NCBI RefSeq assembly: GCF_040954645.1
Contig: NC_092809.1
Coordinates: 127,895,914-127,959,913, forward strand
Length of the DNA: 64,000 nt
Reading direction: 5' to 3'
Source: Diabrotica undecimpunctata
Lineage: Eukaryota; Arthropoda; Insecta; Coleoptera; Chrysomelidae
Shown: in pieces, positions 34,660-47,476 of the stretch
Layout: every line of letters begins with the position of its first letter
Position numbering within the stretch: the stretch's first letter is position 1
Position numbers and translations under genes: made by a program
The notes under the pieces: generated by a model
The model's database searches: none
What the model was told of the DNA's origin: nothing
Seen by the model: the letters and a program-made list of their open reading frames with translations, nothing else

Positions 34660-36020
34660 GGATAGGCAGATCCTAGGTGAAGGAAATAAAATGACTCTAA
34701 ACGGAAGAGTTAGAGGAGGAAAAAAAGACCAATCACCAGGTAATATAAACTCTAAATACTCCTAAAAGAGGCTTAGCCTTAGTTTTTGTACCATTTAAGC
34801 ACAAAAATAAATGTTTCACTTATGTTAAAATAAGGTCTATTAACATCAACGCTTTCAAAGAAGAGTGTTATAAAGTTACAGACACGAAAAGACAAGACAA
34901 TATAATTGCCAGTCTGATTAATACAACACAAATCAAAAGACATAGGCCTAGGTCGGTAAACAAAAATAAAAAAATTGGATTTGAGCAAAAGTACTCAATA
35001 CAATTATTTTTCCAACTATCAGGTGCTAAAACTTCTGTATATTTAAAGCTTTTGCGGTCTGTTATTGGTATTGGAGAAACTACAATAAAAACATAGTGTT
35101 TGCAGTTGAAGGGAAAAAAGAAGAGTACTCTGACAAAGATAAAAACTATCTGAAAAAGTAAACTGTCGAAAGTACATAAAAAAGCTCAGAAGAAGTGAAT
35201 CACATTACAGAAGATAATAGTCCAAAAGATTATATATGAGTACTGAATTAAGTATTAGTAAATCAAGTTAAATATTAACATGTGCTTTCTGCCTCCGATA
35301 ATTACAGTACGTGCTGCCTTCTTAAAGAACAAATTAAAAGTGCACTAGCACAGTCTGCTAAAAGGGCGCAGCTAATAACGGCATTTAAGAAAAGAAAAAA
35401 CGTTTATGAGTACACGGAAACGAATGTTTCTCATTCTGTTAACCTTTGCTTTGAGTTTTAACAAATTCAGCTACAACCAAAAAGCTCAATTCTAGAAACT
35501 TACTACGCGAGACAAATTTGGTTTTATAACTTTTATATTACTGATCTAAAACTCAAAGCCACATGTTCTACACTTAAACAGAGAAGCATGCAGGAAAAGG
35601 CAGTGTGGAAATAACATCGGCTTTCTTAACTATTTGAAAGAAGCTAATTTTTAGGGCTGTTCTGTACTAAGGTTGTTTAGCGATGGTTGTGTTTCTTAAA
35701 ATAAAAATAATATTGTCCTGAGAACACTGATTTATTTTTTGAAAACACACAAAACATCAATCAGTGGTATAGACAAGGTAAGAGCACTAGGAGAAGATTG
35801 GTCACTTCTTGATAGTAAGAAGCTAAGTGAATACTATAAAAAGACATCCAATCCAATCAATAAGTGAACTAAAGAGAATTCAAATATGATACCAGATACA
35901 ATAAGAAATTTAACACCTCCGAAAAAGGGGAAAAGAAAAGTCTTACAAAAATATGGTGTTGGTAAGAGGCTTGAAAAACTACAAGTCTGAAGGAACAAGT
36001 CTTTTATATTTTTGAGAAAG
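34660..36020 (+). pseudogene. DDE-type transposase-like remnant, family uncertain
   Basis: Scattered, same-sense blocks in changing frames: FKEECYKVTDTKRQDNIIAS (about 34855), TQIKRHRPRSVNKNKK, FFQLSGAKTSVYLKLLRSV, TYYARQIWFYNFYITDLKL (about 35500), NIVLRTLIYFLKTHKTSIS with an upstream RLFSDGC-like stretch (about 35670-35760), and LGEDWSLLDSKKLSEYYKK (about 35790). This set (RRRP region, YY.RQLW.YN, FSDGC..QN) recurs in a widespread family of insect ORFs that I believe derive from a DNA transposon, with FSD as a possible catalytic Asp. I cannot name the superfamily. It is heavily broken. Confidence 0.5.
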
Positions 36021-36029
36021 AAAGAGAAA

Positions 36030-37085
36030 AAGAATCTTAGACACGTGAGATTGAAAGAAATCTCACTTCCTCATGTGTTAACCACAGAAAAGACAAAGAT
36101 GTTCACAAACTTTTGAAAAAAATGTTTTACTGACTCATGTCTTGGTTGGTACAATAGTTTGATTTTTAATGAACCCACTACAGCTGGCGAGGAGCAGAAA
36201 GTAATGAGTGACTGTCTCAACGATGGGCGCTGCGACTTCCATATTTAAGAAACTGTTTGTTGCATTAACTATTATGACAATAACGCCCATATTATTTTAC
36301 AAAAATAGAAGTTCATTCAGAAAACCAGGTCTTGCAAAAGGTCTTATTGCCAAAACAAAATCACTTTTTTAAACTATTTTTTAGCTACCCCAACTAAAAT
36401 AAGAGGTTTAAACTCATGGTTGAAACCAATACTATTGCATAACATTGATTAGAACTCATTATCCTTTTCAGAGCAAAGCTACAAGTTTTTTGCTCTCCCT
36501 GAAAAATTACTTATTTGTGACTTAAGCTTGTTTGCATTTTACCTCCTCAATTATCATCTAAAATAAATAATATATCTAAAGAAAACAAGTTATTTTAAAA
36601 TATTTTTAAAATTTAAATAATATATTTAAAATAAAATAAAATAGTTTTATTATTTCTTTATTTTTTATATTCTAAACAAATTCAATAAATTGTTAAGTTT
36701 GCTCCTAACTCCACCTGTTAACGTATTAACAAAGCATAAAAGCATACGTTGTATACTTATGGCAAACGGACAAACCTGTGAAATTCAGACAAATTATTAA
36801 TAATAAAATATAAATAAATATCATTTGATAGTAAATTTAATTATTATATAAACTTATTATGTTTAAAAATAAAAATTTAAATAATTAAAAAATAAAAATT
36901 TTATATTTTTACGACATAATTTTTAATAGATGTAATTTTTTTTCATTGAAACTATAAATACAATATGGTTTTTTATTCAAAATAATATGAATTTATTTTA
37001 TTTCGACTTAAAAAGCAAACAAATTAGTTTGTAAGGATCCGTGAAAGTATGTCTGGGTCTTAATAAAACATTATATGTATCTTAC
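36030..37085. other. AT-rich interval, no gene recognised
   Basis: 36500-37000 is extremely AT-rich (AAATAATATATTTAAAATAA-like); nothing structured is seen. Confidence 0.45.
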
Positions 37086-37089
37086 ATAC

Positions 37090-38528
37090 TCCAGTCCTTA
37101 GAGATGAATATGTCATTAAACCTCTAAAACCCATACAAACAAGCTGAATTTTAATGAAAATGGAAATTTTAGGACGCCAAATATTAGGATGCAACAAGTT
37201 TACCAATTGTACCTTCGTAAGGCACCAAAAATCACCCTCGTAGCGGGGGAAAACGAAAAAAAAATTATTTTATTGTAAAATGAACCATTCTCTCAAAAAC
37301 GTTTTAACGATCTGCAACGTTCGCAACGTTCAGCGGTAGCGATTAATTAATGTCAGTTACGCGCGCGAAATCAATGTTTAATAAAATTTATATCAGCGCG
37401 ACGGTAAAAATTCGATATCTTTTGATCCGAGTGTTCTATCGACAAAAATTAAGTTTTGTTTTAAAGACAGAGAGTGCAGCTGGTGTATTTAATTTTTGTA
37501 TTTTGCCGCAAATAAACTGAGTTTTCATAAAGGCGTTAAATAAACAAACGTGACGCGATTTTTGGCAATTTTTATGATTCTCATGAGATCAATACAATTT
37601 ATTTCTTTTATTAACTGGCCACTGTAGAGTTTTAATAAATAGAGCCTATTCCTTAAAACTTTTGACGTAAAAGTTTAGTTTTGAGTTTTATCAACAAATT
37701 TGAGGCATTTGAAATATGCTTAAAAAACGCTGAACTTAAACTTTCACATTACAAACGATCCAAAGCATTTAAAACTGTTATTTTTCAATTATACTAGTAC
37801 GTTTTTCTAAACTACTTATCTTCTGCTGAAAATTACCTTCAAAACTATCTTTTGTAGGCATTTCCCGTGACGTCGATCGTTTGTAATGTAAAAGTTTAAA
37901 TTCTGCGTTTTTTAGTCATATTTCAAATGCCTCATATTTATTGGCACAACTCAAAATTTTAATTTCATGTTATAGGTTTTAAAGATTGGCCTCTAAAAAT
38001 CAAAATTTCACTAAGACCGGTTAATTAAAGTGATAAATTTTACTGATCTCACGAGAATTGTATAAAGTGGCAAACATCGCACAACGTTTATTTGTTGAAC
38101 ATATTTATGGAAACAGACTTCATTTGCAGCAAACCACAGAAATTTCACAAGAAAGCTGCATTACTTACCTTTAAAACGCATTTTGAGTTTTGTCAATCGG
38201 ACACTCTGATTAAAAGATATCGAATTTTTACCGTCGACTTGATAAACAGTTTATTTAACGCACGCCACTGACATTCAAAATCGCTGGTCGCTTCAAGCGT
38301 TATTTCTAAGAAAACGGTTCATTCTACAGACAAAGGTCAAAGGGTTTTTTGGAAATCGATTTTTTTTTGAGTTTTTACCCCTCTACAAGTGGGGTTTTAG
38401 AAGGAAGTTGAGGGGTAAAAGTGGTAAACGTTTTTGCATCTTTTTTGGGGTCCCAAAATTGATATTCTCGGTAAAATTCATCTTGTTCGTATAATTTTTA
38501 GGGGCCAAATCTTTTACGACTGGACTGG
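37090..38528. mobile_element. Foldback-type element with arms of ~600-650 bp
   Basis: The two halves are imperfect inverted copies. Left-arm CCAGTC, ACAAGCTGAATTTTA, CCAAATATTAGGATGCAA, AACCATTCTCTCAAAAACG, GAGTGTTCTATCGACAAAA and CATTACAAACGATC recur inverted in the right arm in the opposite order, meeting around 37760-37870. No ORF is inside. Outer ends and target duplication are not resolved. It is probably a foldback/long-TIR non-autonomous DNA transposon. Confidence 0.7.
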
Positions 38529-38720
38529 CAATGCTCCAGTATACGCGATCTAATATCTCCTAAAATATTTGATTGGTTTTTTACACATAACTCGGTTAGC
38601 TCTTAAGTTATGAAGTACTTAAAAACCATTTTGTAGGTTTTTTAATAGGATCATTTAAATTGATTTTTTTAATCCAATATTTTTAGAAAGTTTGTAGTTG
38701 AAAAGTATTAAACTAGTTAC

Positions 38721-39465
<745 letters not shown>

Positions 39466-39665
39466 ACACACTAAGACCACACACTCATACCTACTTTCAG
39501 GTAGTGAACGCCCAGTTTGCGACTTATTTGCTACACCTCTTACCGTCATCCATTTTTTAAATGAGTGTCAAAACAAATACCAAAAAAAAAATTCAATAAA
39601 CAATCTCCTACATACTCTACCAGCTCTATTAGAAGAATACTGCCGAGTAAAAAACTATTAGAGAT
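39466..39665 (+). pseudogene. I/R1-type LINE C-terminal Cys/His fragment
   Basis: The plus strand reads SERPVCDLFATPLTVIHFLN, then ECQNKYQKKN and a terminal LLHTLPALLEEY, ending in TAG. This is the Cys/His tail that follows RNase H in I/R1-type LINEs; compare CHYCNNVLSIKHVIVDCC in the I-like LINE at 15.6 kb. The second Cys is missing (LFA). Confidence 0.55.
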
Positions 39666-39689
39666 TAAAACAAGAATTGACAGTCGACG

Positions 39690-40235
39690 TAAATGGTAAT
39701 ATTTGATAATTTAAATGACAGCTAACGGCAGCTGATAAATAGGAGAATTGGCAACGGTTGCCGATAGGAAGGAAAATTAGCAGATCGAAAAGAAGCAGAC
39801 TTGAAAGATGGCTCGATGAAAAGAAGAAGTTTGACAACTAAAATGACAGCTAACAGTTGCTAATACAGAGAAGAATTGACAGATCGAAAAAAGAAATAAT
39901 TGATAGTTGACATTAGCTACGGAAAAGAATAAGAATTGACAGGTGACAGCCGAAAAACAGTAGACGGGGCTTGTGACGTCAGAGTGGAAGTGAAGGGGCT
40001 GGTCTCAAGTATCCCATACTCTGCTTAAAGAGAAATATTTGATAACTCAAATGACAGCTAACTGCTGCTGATAAGAAAGAGAATTGACAACGGTTGTTGA
40101 TAAGAAGGAGAATTGACAGATTGAAAAGAAAAAGATTTGACAGATGGCTTGACAAAAAATAAAGAAGATGGACGAGTTTGTGACGTTAGATTGGAACTGG
40201 GGGGCTGGTCTCCAGCGTCTCATACTCTGCTAAGG
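39690..40235. repeat. Two-unit long tandem repeat with internal GAATTGACAG/GCTGATAA motifs
   Basis: Unit 1 (39694-40028) and unit 2 (40030-40235) share AATATTTGATAA, AAATGACAGCTAACNGC, AACGGTTG and the ending GGGGCTGGTCTC..GTNTC.CATACTCTGCT. Within the units GAATTGACAG and short relatives recur at least eight times. Confidence 0.75.
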
Positions 40236-40825
40236 TATTAAATTACCTAAGGTCAATCAATATTTTTTGCCAAATCTAAATTTATTGTTAAATTTTATTT
40301 ACTGAGTAGTGCCGCTAATAATCCGTTGGTGGATGCGGTAACTTTGTTTTAATAAAAAATATTTATTTTGTACAAATTTTAAACAATATAAGTAATAATA
40401 AAAGTTAAAAATAATCCAATTAATTATGCATAACTCTATCTCAATACGTTAGGAAAAAGGTTATTTCAAATTGATATCCATTTGTGATTAATAATTGAAA
40501 TTGCGTGGGTAATTTTAACCTCTAATTTTCTGAGTTGTGTCAAAATTCAATAACAGTAAATTAATACTAATTGGGTACAAAAATAAATTATGTCGCTTGA
40601 AGATATTTATTTGATTATTTGCTTGTTTTAATATCATGAATTATATAAGTCTTTGAATTTTCACGAAATTCAGTTATATAACATTGGTTTTATTAGATTT
40701 TGTTTAATTAATTATTTGTATAATTATTATTTTTAGCATTGTTAAATGGGCAATCAAAATTTTTTACGTATAGACCGAATGATCAATTTTAATTAAGCTC
40801 AATTCCATTATTAATCCACTATTAA
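40236..40825. other. No feature recognised
   Basis: AT-rich spacer. Confidence 0.4.
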
Positions 40826-40829
40826 GTCC

Positions 40830-41430
40830 ATTTATTATTTGTTTATGTGTTCTCATTTTTTGTTTACACAGTTTATCAGCTATCCGTCTTTGGTTTTCAA
40901 AACTTATTTTTCTTTCTCTAGTTCTTCTAATCAAATTTATTCTATGTGCTTCATTTTGTTCTTCAATTACCGCCTTACACTAATTACCAAACCATTGGTC
41001 ATATTTCCTTTCTTTAGTTTCTAGCACCGATTTTGCTGCAGTTAAGGTAATTCTACTTGTTAGGTTCCACTGGTTTTTTAATGATCTCTGTTTATATTAA
41101 ATTTTGGGTCTTTTTAGTTTTCCAAGATCTACAATTTCCTTTTCTGGTTGATTCTCTTTTACCTGTCAGCTGATCCTATATCTGAAGTGTACCTGAACTA
41201 GTAGGTGGTCTAAGCCGCAGCATGCAGCTCGTTTCTACTTTTTATGTCCATAAATTTGTTGCTGGTCACTTTTCTATCAAGACATGGTCTACTTGATTCA
41301 CAACATCCCCTCCAATATATATTCAGGTGACTTAATAAGATATTGGCTGTTTTCATGCGTGTCTCTATGTATTATTCCCATCTATAGTAAATAAATTGTA
41401 GTTAAAAATAACAGTAAATACTTATATAAT
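40830..41430 (-). pseudogene. LINE endonuclease-RT linker fragment
   Basis: The minus strand reads NQVDHVLIEK (end of APE endonuclease), then AACGLDHLLVQVHFRYRIS, ENQPEKEIVDLGKL, SLKNQWNLTSRITLTAAKSV and EEQNEAHRINLIRRTRE in shifting frames. This is the linker between endonuclease and RT of RTE-like insect LINEs. It is truncated at both ends. Confidence 0.65.
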
Positions 41431-41984
41431 AAATACAATTAGTTTAAACTGGTCCGTATTGGAACGCGGTCCATAGTGGAAATTTCATTCTCCTGTCCCT
41501 TTTATCGTCGCTGTAGAGCTATATTTCAGTGTGTTTTCTATCATAAAAGTGCTGCCTCCGAATCTCGTGTAAGTATTTTAATTAGTACGCTGTGTTTCGA
41601 TATTTTGAAAATCAGGTGAGTGATCAGCTGAACATTTTTATTTCCATGTGCAGATTTTTTCGAATAATGTGCCGAAATGTATCATTTTTAACTTGAATTT
41701 GGTATGGATATCTAAAAGATACATAACCTCAATGTCGTTTTATTCTGTCTAAACCTAGCTCTACTACTTTGATAAAATTTTTGGTCGTTTGTATTTTGAT
41801 GTGCCTGGGTTTATAGTGGGAATAAAAAAGTGATCTGAAATATACTAAAACATGCTAAACATTTTCATTCTTTGCAAAATTGAATATGCCGAGGCATCTA
41901 AGATTTCAACTGTTAGCAGTTTATAACTGTTAGCAGTCACAGCGAAAAGTGAAGAAGTTCAAATTAGCTAATGAAGAAAACACA

Positions 41985-42137
41985 AATGATTTTTAATAGG
42001 GACGAACCCATAGTTTCAAAACAATATTTACAAGTAGAGAGGAACAGCTATTGTGCGAGTACATAATTCAGGCTTGTGAAATGTGCTACGACTTAACATG
42101 CTTTACAAACTTAAGAAGAAGTGTAATAACAAAACAT
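41985..42137 (+). pseudogene. Pogo transposase, N-terminal CENP-B-type region
   Basis: The plus strand reads REEQLLCEYIIQACEMCYDL and then LRRSVITKHNIQ, matching the second helix-turn-helix (CENPB-type) of pogo transposases. It is cut by the LINE at 42149. Joining across the insertion gives HNIQSNQIYNWDETGI, so about 100 residues were already missing before the LINE arrived. Confidence 0.65.
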
Positions 42138-42148
42138 AATATTCAGTC

Positions 42149-42686
42149 ATAATATATATCTAGGACATGCAATTAAAAACGAAAAGGAAAATCAAACCCT
42201 AGAAATTAAAAGAAGGACACAATTATCATGGGCTGCTTTTGGGAAGTTGAGCTTCATTTTAAAAGACAGAAAAATCCCAATGCACTTAAAACGAAAAACC
42301 TATGACACTTGTATACTACCAGTTGCAACTTATGGATTGGAAACTATGGCAATAACAAGAAAAATGGCAGAACAATTAAGAGTAACTCAACGGGCCATGG
42401 AGAGGGCCATGTTAAATATAAGCCTCAGAGACAAAATTCAAAAATGGCAATGGGTAGCACATGTAGCAAGACAAGACACCAACAGATGGTCTCATAAAGT
42501 GACATTCTGGAGACCTCGAGAAACAAAAAGAAGCGTGGGAAGACCCAAAAAGAGATGGATAGACGATATAACAGCTGTAGCTGGAAAGCAGTGGATGAGA
42601 ATTGCAAAAGATAGGGAAGCGTGGAAACAATTGGAGGAGGCCTATGTCCAACAATGGATGAATGAAGGCTGAAGAAGAAGAAGAAG
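42149..42686 (+). mobile_element. 5'-truncated RTE-like LINE with (GAA)n tail and 11-bp TSD
   Basis: Flanked by a perfect 11-bp duplication AATATTCAGTC (42138-42148, 42687-42697). It carries only the 3' end of the element: the RT C-terminal frame stays open from about 42159 to the TGA at 42670 (including YLGHAIKNE, VATYGLETMAITRKMAEQL, KWQWVAHVARQD, RSVGRPKKRWIDDI, AYVQQWMNEG). Those blocks are typical of RTE/endonuclease-RT proteins of insects. The tail is GAAGAAGAAGAAG. Confidence 0.88.
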
Positions 42687-42697
42687 AATATTCAGTC

Positions 42698-43505
42698 GAA
42701 CCAAATATACAATTGGGATGAGACTGGTATCACCAATGTGCATAAACCCCGGAAGGTACATGCTACTTGCTAGCATTAAACAAAAACAAATTGGAAAAGT
42801 GACAAGCGCTGAAAAAGGCACATTAATAACAATGCACCGCAATATGCGCTATTTGGACTTTTGTGCTTCCATTCTTTGTATTCCCGAGGAAAATATTTAC
42901 GCCTTTCATGTTTACTGAGGCTCCTCTAGGATCAACCGGTACAGCGTCTCACCGCTGAGAACAATGAGAGAAGAGAGAGAGAGAGAGAGAGAGAACCGCA
43001 AAGAATTTCCAGTTCTCTTTATTCTTAACCACCATGAGAGCCGTTACCATGTTTGTGAGCTGAATATGTGTAAAGATAATTATTAATATTGCCGCCCCAT
43101 TCTTTTTTCCATTTAAAAGCTATTATAACCGAGAAGTTGATGACTGAATGCTAAATCATCCTGCCATACCTATGAGTATCTATGACGTTTGTAGTGTTGT
43201 TGGTACCACCTACCCTAAAGTATTCACTCCTGTCAACATTCTTAATGGATTTAAAAAACAGGCATAGCACCCTAGAATTTCCAATTTTTTTCAGATAGTG
43301 ATTTTATGTCACCTTATATCACTAATAGGCCTGAAGAAAATAAAAATGGAAATGGTAACAAAAATAGGGCTAACGAAGGTATTCAGGATGTGGAAGATGT
43401 TCTGAATGTAGAAAATAATCAGAATGTAGAAGAACCACGACATGTCACCCCAATTAATGGCAAATCCAATATTATAACCGCAAAAAACAACATAAACAGC
43501 ATAAA
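42698..43505 (+). pseudogene. Pogo transposase, DDE region
   Basis: YNWDETGITNVHKP carries the first catalytic Asp, followed by IGKVTSAEKGTLIT, a GAPLGSTGTA-like stretch near 42920, and LFILNHHESRYHV near 43020. In that last block the second catalytic position reads Asn instead of Asp. Then come a KKTGIAP-type end of the DDE domain (about 43252) and a charged tail (43306-43515). There are several frameshifts and stops. Confidence 0.72.
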
Positions 43506-43639
43506 GAAAGATTAGCTAAAAAAATACTTTCAGAAGAAAAAAAAGAAGGCTAAGAACGTCAAGTTTGTCATGACATTGGTTCGAACAGCGATGTTAGTGA
43601 AGAAATTTGCAATGATTCTAGCGATTTAGAAAGCTTCAC

Positions 43640-43920
43640 ATCAGAAAATCAAGATATTGTCAAAAAACTGTTAACCATTATGTCGGTCAGGTTGTTAAGA
43701 TAAGTGGAAAAGAATATAATATCTATTTTGAAGAGAATTGTGGCTGGCAAATTTGTTTTCCCCGACAAACCCGATGCAGATACTAGCAGAAGATATTTTA
43801 CTAAAGCTGTACCTTCTGCCATTAGTGGAAGTACAGCTAGGGCTGCTCGCCAGTTTATGTTCCCTGTAAATTTTTCCAAAGTAAAGTGTTTTTTATTAAA
43901 ATCCCACTATAGACCATTAT
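43640..43920 (+). pseudogene. Pogo-type transposase C-terminal extension
   Basis: Reads VNHYVGQVVKISGKEYNIYF then, after a frameshift, KRIVAGKFVFPDKPDADT, and finally ARAARQFMFPVNFSK. The YVGQV....EY.+.FL+......F.FPD.PD pattern is typical of the C-terminus of insect pogo-like transposases. Confidence 0.55.
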
Positions 43921-43985
43921 AATTCCCACAATGGACCATATAGTGGTTCATAGTGGGACCAGTGGTCCATAGTGGGACTTGTTGA

Positions 43986-45004
43986 ATAACATTTATTATT
44001 ATTAGGATTACTTGATTTTTTTATTAGTTTGCGTTCTTACATCCATTACCATGCAAAGGTACCCTCACTATAATTTACAAACGCTTAATCAAGGTGCTAT
44101 ACACTTTTGAAAAAAAAAACGTCTACTGTGAACCAGTTAACGTTATTGCTAAAAGTTTTTCTAAAACATAATAAACAAAAAACACTTTAAAATAATCAAA
44201 CACGGTAAGTCTTATTATATATCTGCCTGTCCTAATAAACTTGAAGTGAACATGTAAAATCTCATACTTTAGCTAGTTTAAATGTATTTGCGTGTCATCC
44301 ATCTCATTAAAAGTGGATAAGCAACTGAAATCTCCCTATTGATATTTCTTTTTGCAACGTATTCTTCGTTCGCTACACAGCGTTAATTAGAGGACAAAGC
44401 ATATCGCTGGATCACGTTCGTTTGCAAAAATATCCAATTCTTTACTCGACCGACGCGAACGACGAAGTTCATATCCAATTTGGAACATAATCCAACTAGA
44501 AGAGCCAAAGGAGAATTTCTCAACTGAAGTTTAATCTCACGTTATCCTCTGGGAGCAGACATTGTGAGAAAATTCATTGGAAACGTCGGTAGAAGCCAAT
44601 GGACTATTCACTGAAAGATGTTTTCGACTGAAAAGTTTATGATGTTTTGGGCATTGTTAAGAAAACGTTAGTCCTTGCGAACAAAATGGCTTCATTCTAT
44701 TTGACACTTTTCACTAACTTTGATAATTTTTGTCGCTATATAATACCGGGATAAATAAAAAAAAATATTGTATATACCACTTATAGAAAATTATAGATTC
44801 TAAAATAGGAAATAAAATATATTTCTAACTAGAGACGATAAAGAAAATTGAACAATAGCTAATACCTTCTTGTTTAATTGGTGTATTTAATTTATAATAA
44901 AATTATACAAATAGTTCACAAAATTTTCAAAACTGCTACTCAGTTGGCTGGTAACTTGTAACTTGATACCGAAGTTGTTGTAATTTTCGAGTATGGGCCC
45001 AATA
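43986..45004. other. No gene recognised
   Basis: About 1 kb of unremarkable AT-rich sequence. 44340-44640 is somewhat more GC-rich but not open in any frame. Confidence 0.45.
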
Positions 45005-45667
45005 TACAGGGTGAGTCATGAGGAACTTTACATACTTCTACCATATATAGAGTCCCTCAGGGAGCATATCATGTGGCCACTAAAAAATGTCAACTCCTCT
45101 TCTTTATTAATTAACAGGGTGATTTGTGTAATTGACCATTTATTTCATTTTACTGTAGTGTTTATACGGCTCATTTGATTTTTTTAATTTTTGCATGATA
45201 CAGTACACTACTATCAAGCATTCGACTAATATTAGCTAAACTAAAAAATTCCAGGACTGGCTTTGAAAAAATTAATTTAGGGATTCGTATTAAATATTAC
45301 ACCCTGTATATATTTTTTTTTAAAATGCAATAAGTGATTTTCAAACTACATAAATAGCCAATAAAAACGACATATGCGACAATGTTGTCGCACTTTTATT
45401 AAATTTTTAGTGAACGATCAAATCTTACCAAAAATAGAACAACCATAATGGAGTATCAAATTATAAGGTAATTAATTTAAACAAATGTTATAAATTTAAA
45501 ACATTTTAATTGAAATGATAAACTGAGTCACTGCACAACAAAAAATAGTAACTACTAACAATAACGAAGAACAATTTAAACAAAAACTAAAAATATGTAC
45601 ATAGTTATGATAAACCCATAAATTAGAACTGGAAAAGATACAATAATGGTAACAAAATAAAAATAAT

Positions 45668-46722
45668 TCAAAATAGATTTTCGAAATGGAACCCTGCAGC
45701 CTGTACACATTTTTGTTGCCGAATTGTTAATTGACGTATTAAATTACGGATACTCTGGGGATCGTTTCTAATAGTATTACAACAATGTATAATTCTATCA
45801 ATTAATTGTTGTCGGTTATTAATATTCACTGCGTAAACTAGTTGCTTTAATCGTCCCCAAATATGGTAATCAACGGAATTGAAATCAGGGGATCTTGAAG
45901 GCCACGAAATAGAACCTGCACGTCCTATTCACCTGTTGCCATAAACATTATTGAGATGTTGTCTCACTGCCAGTAAAAAGTGTGGGGGTGCCCCATCATG
46001 CTGAAAATACATCGGATAGCAACGTTCGCGTTGGCAAGCAAATTCGACAAAATATTTTGTAGAAAGTTCAAATAGACCTGCCCTGTTAAAGGACCATCAA
46101 AAAAGTGAGGACCTACTAATTGGTTATTTATGACACCAATCCACACGTTAACCGAAAACCTTAACTGAGAACGACGTTCTCGAATAGCATGGGGATTTTC
46201 TTCTGCCCACACATGTGAATTTCGTGAATTATTTATCCCGTCTCTGGTAAATTGGGCTTCATCTGTAAATAGTGTCCTGTATAGCGTTGGTCGATTATTG
46301 TTAATCCACCTACAAAATTTCAACCTATCGATCTCATCTCCAGCATGTAGTCGCTAAACCATTTGAATGTGATATGGGTATAGATTATTTTTTTGTAAGA
46401 CTCTACTTACTTTTGATTGAGTAACATGAGTAACATTGAGTTCTCGACTTACTTGTCTAGTGCTTATTGTAGGGTTCATAGTAACGGCGTCCATAATGTC
46501 ATCTTCCTGCGCTTCATCTACATGTCGCTCTGTTGTTCCACTAGGAAAAGTGCCATTTTCTCGCAAATAATTAAAAACTGGCCCAAATGTTGGATGGTTG
46601 GGAGTTCGACGATTAGGAAATCTCATGCGATATTCTCTACTAGCAGCCCTACCATTCCCATTACAGAATCCATAAACAAATATTATGTCTGCATATTCTG
46701 TGGTCGAAAACTGATGTGGCAT
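45668..46722 (-). pseudogene. Mariner-like transposase (lightly damaged)
   Basis: The start MPHQFSTTEYADIIFVYG opens the N-terminal HTH region also seen in the transposase at 13.5 kb. Catalytic blocks are LFTDEAQF (46255), then after a frameshift near 46020 FQHDGAPPHFLLAVRQHLNN, and SRSPDFNSVDYHIWG (45880). All three Asp positions survive. Damage is one stop after YPYHIQMV, one frameshift and one TAG in YGNR*IGR. The C-terminus QKCVQAAGFHFENLF is complete. This is the best-preserved mariner in the window. Confidence 0.87.
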
Positions 46723-47424
46723 TTTGAACGAAAAGAACAAAAGCTCTACCAAAACTAACACAATGTACTTAACGTAGATATGACAGAAGAAATATGTATT
46801 CTTGTACACATAAATAACAATTGATAATGACAATAATGAAAATGGGTATAAAATATCAATAAACGTCAAACGGTCAACGCCAACCTTCATTTTAAACTTT
46901 TTTAGATTTATTTTTATTTAGTACAGTTGATGCAATGTATTATTATTTGACATAAAATTTTAATCATTTATAATCAACAAAAACTAACACATACAAGAGG
47001 TTTGACTTTTTAATCAATTTAATTTATTATTTATCGAAAATAATGCCCAATACGATCTATGAGTAAAAATTTAAAATTGAAAAACAATTGATTCTATCGT
47101 AGAGATAATACAAAGTGACAGTAAAGATGTTAATTTTTTACGTATTAGATTATGTTGTAGGAACTCATTTTAATTAAAATGTTTGAAATTTATAACATTT
47201 GTTTAAATTAATACCTTATAATTTGATACTTCATTATGGTTGTTCTATTTTTGGTAAGATTTGATCGTTCACTAAAAATTTAATAAAAGTGCGACAACAT
47301 TGTCGCATATGTCGTTTTCATTGGCTATTTATGTAGTTTGAAAATCACTTATTGCATTTTAAAAAAAATTTATACAGGGTGTTATATTTAATACGAATCC
47401 CTAAATTAATTTTTCCAAAGCCAG

Positions 47425-47476
47425 CCCTGATGATCGCCAACATTCGGAACGAAGAAGGCACTTGAAGAAGAAGAAG
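47425..47476 (+). mobile_element. 52-bp 5'-truncated LINE tail in the mariner TIR
   Basis: Compared with the left arm, the right TIR has 52 extra bases ending GAAGAAGAAGAAG, flanked by an 8-bp duplication AAAGCCAG (47417-47424, 47477-47484). It reads IANIRNEEGT then a stop, like the very end of an RTE-type LINE ORF2. A minimal target-primed insertion. Confidence 0.85.

Larger units (their letters stand above)
41450..43985 (+). mobile_element. Pogo-like transposon with nested RTE-like LINE
   Basis: GGTCCATAGTGG-type motifs occur near both ends (41475-41500; 43935-43975, where three to four copies in both orientations are packed). Between them lies a broken CENP-B/pogo-type transposase interrupted by the LINE at 42149-42686. 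Exact termini and the TA duplication were not resolved. A (GA)n tract at 42966-42996 lies within. Confidence 0.7.
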
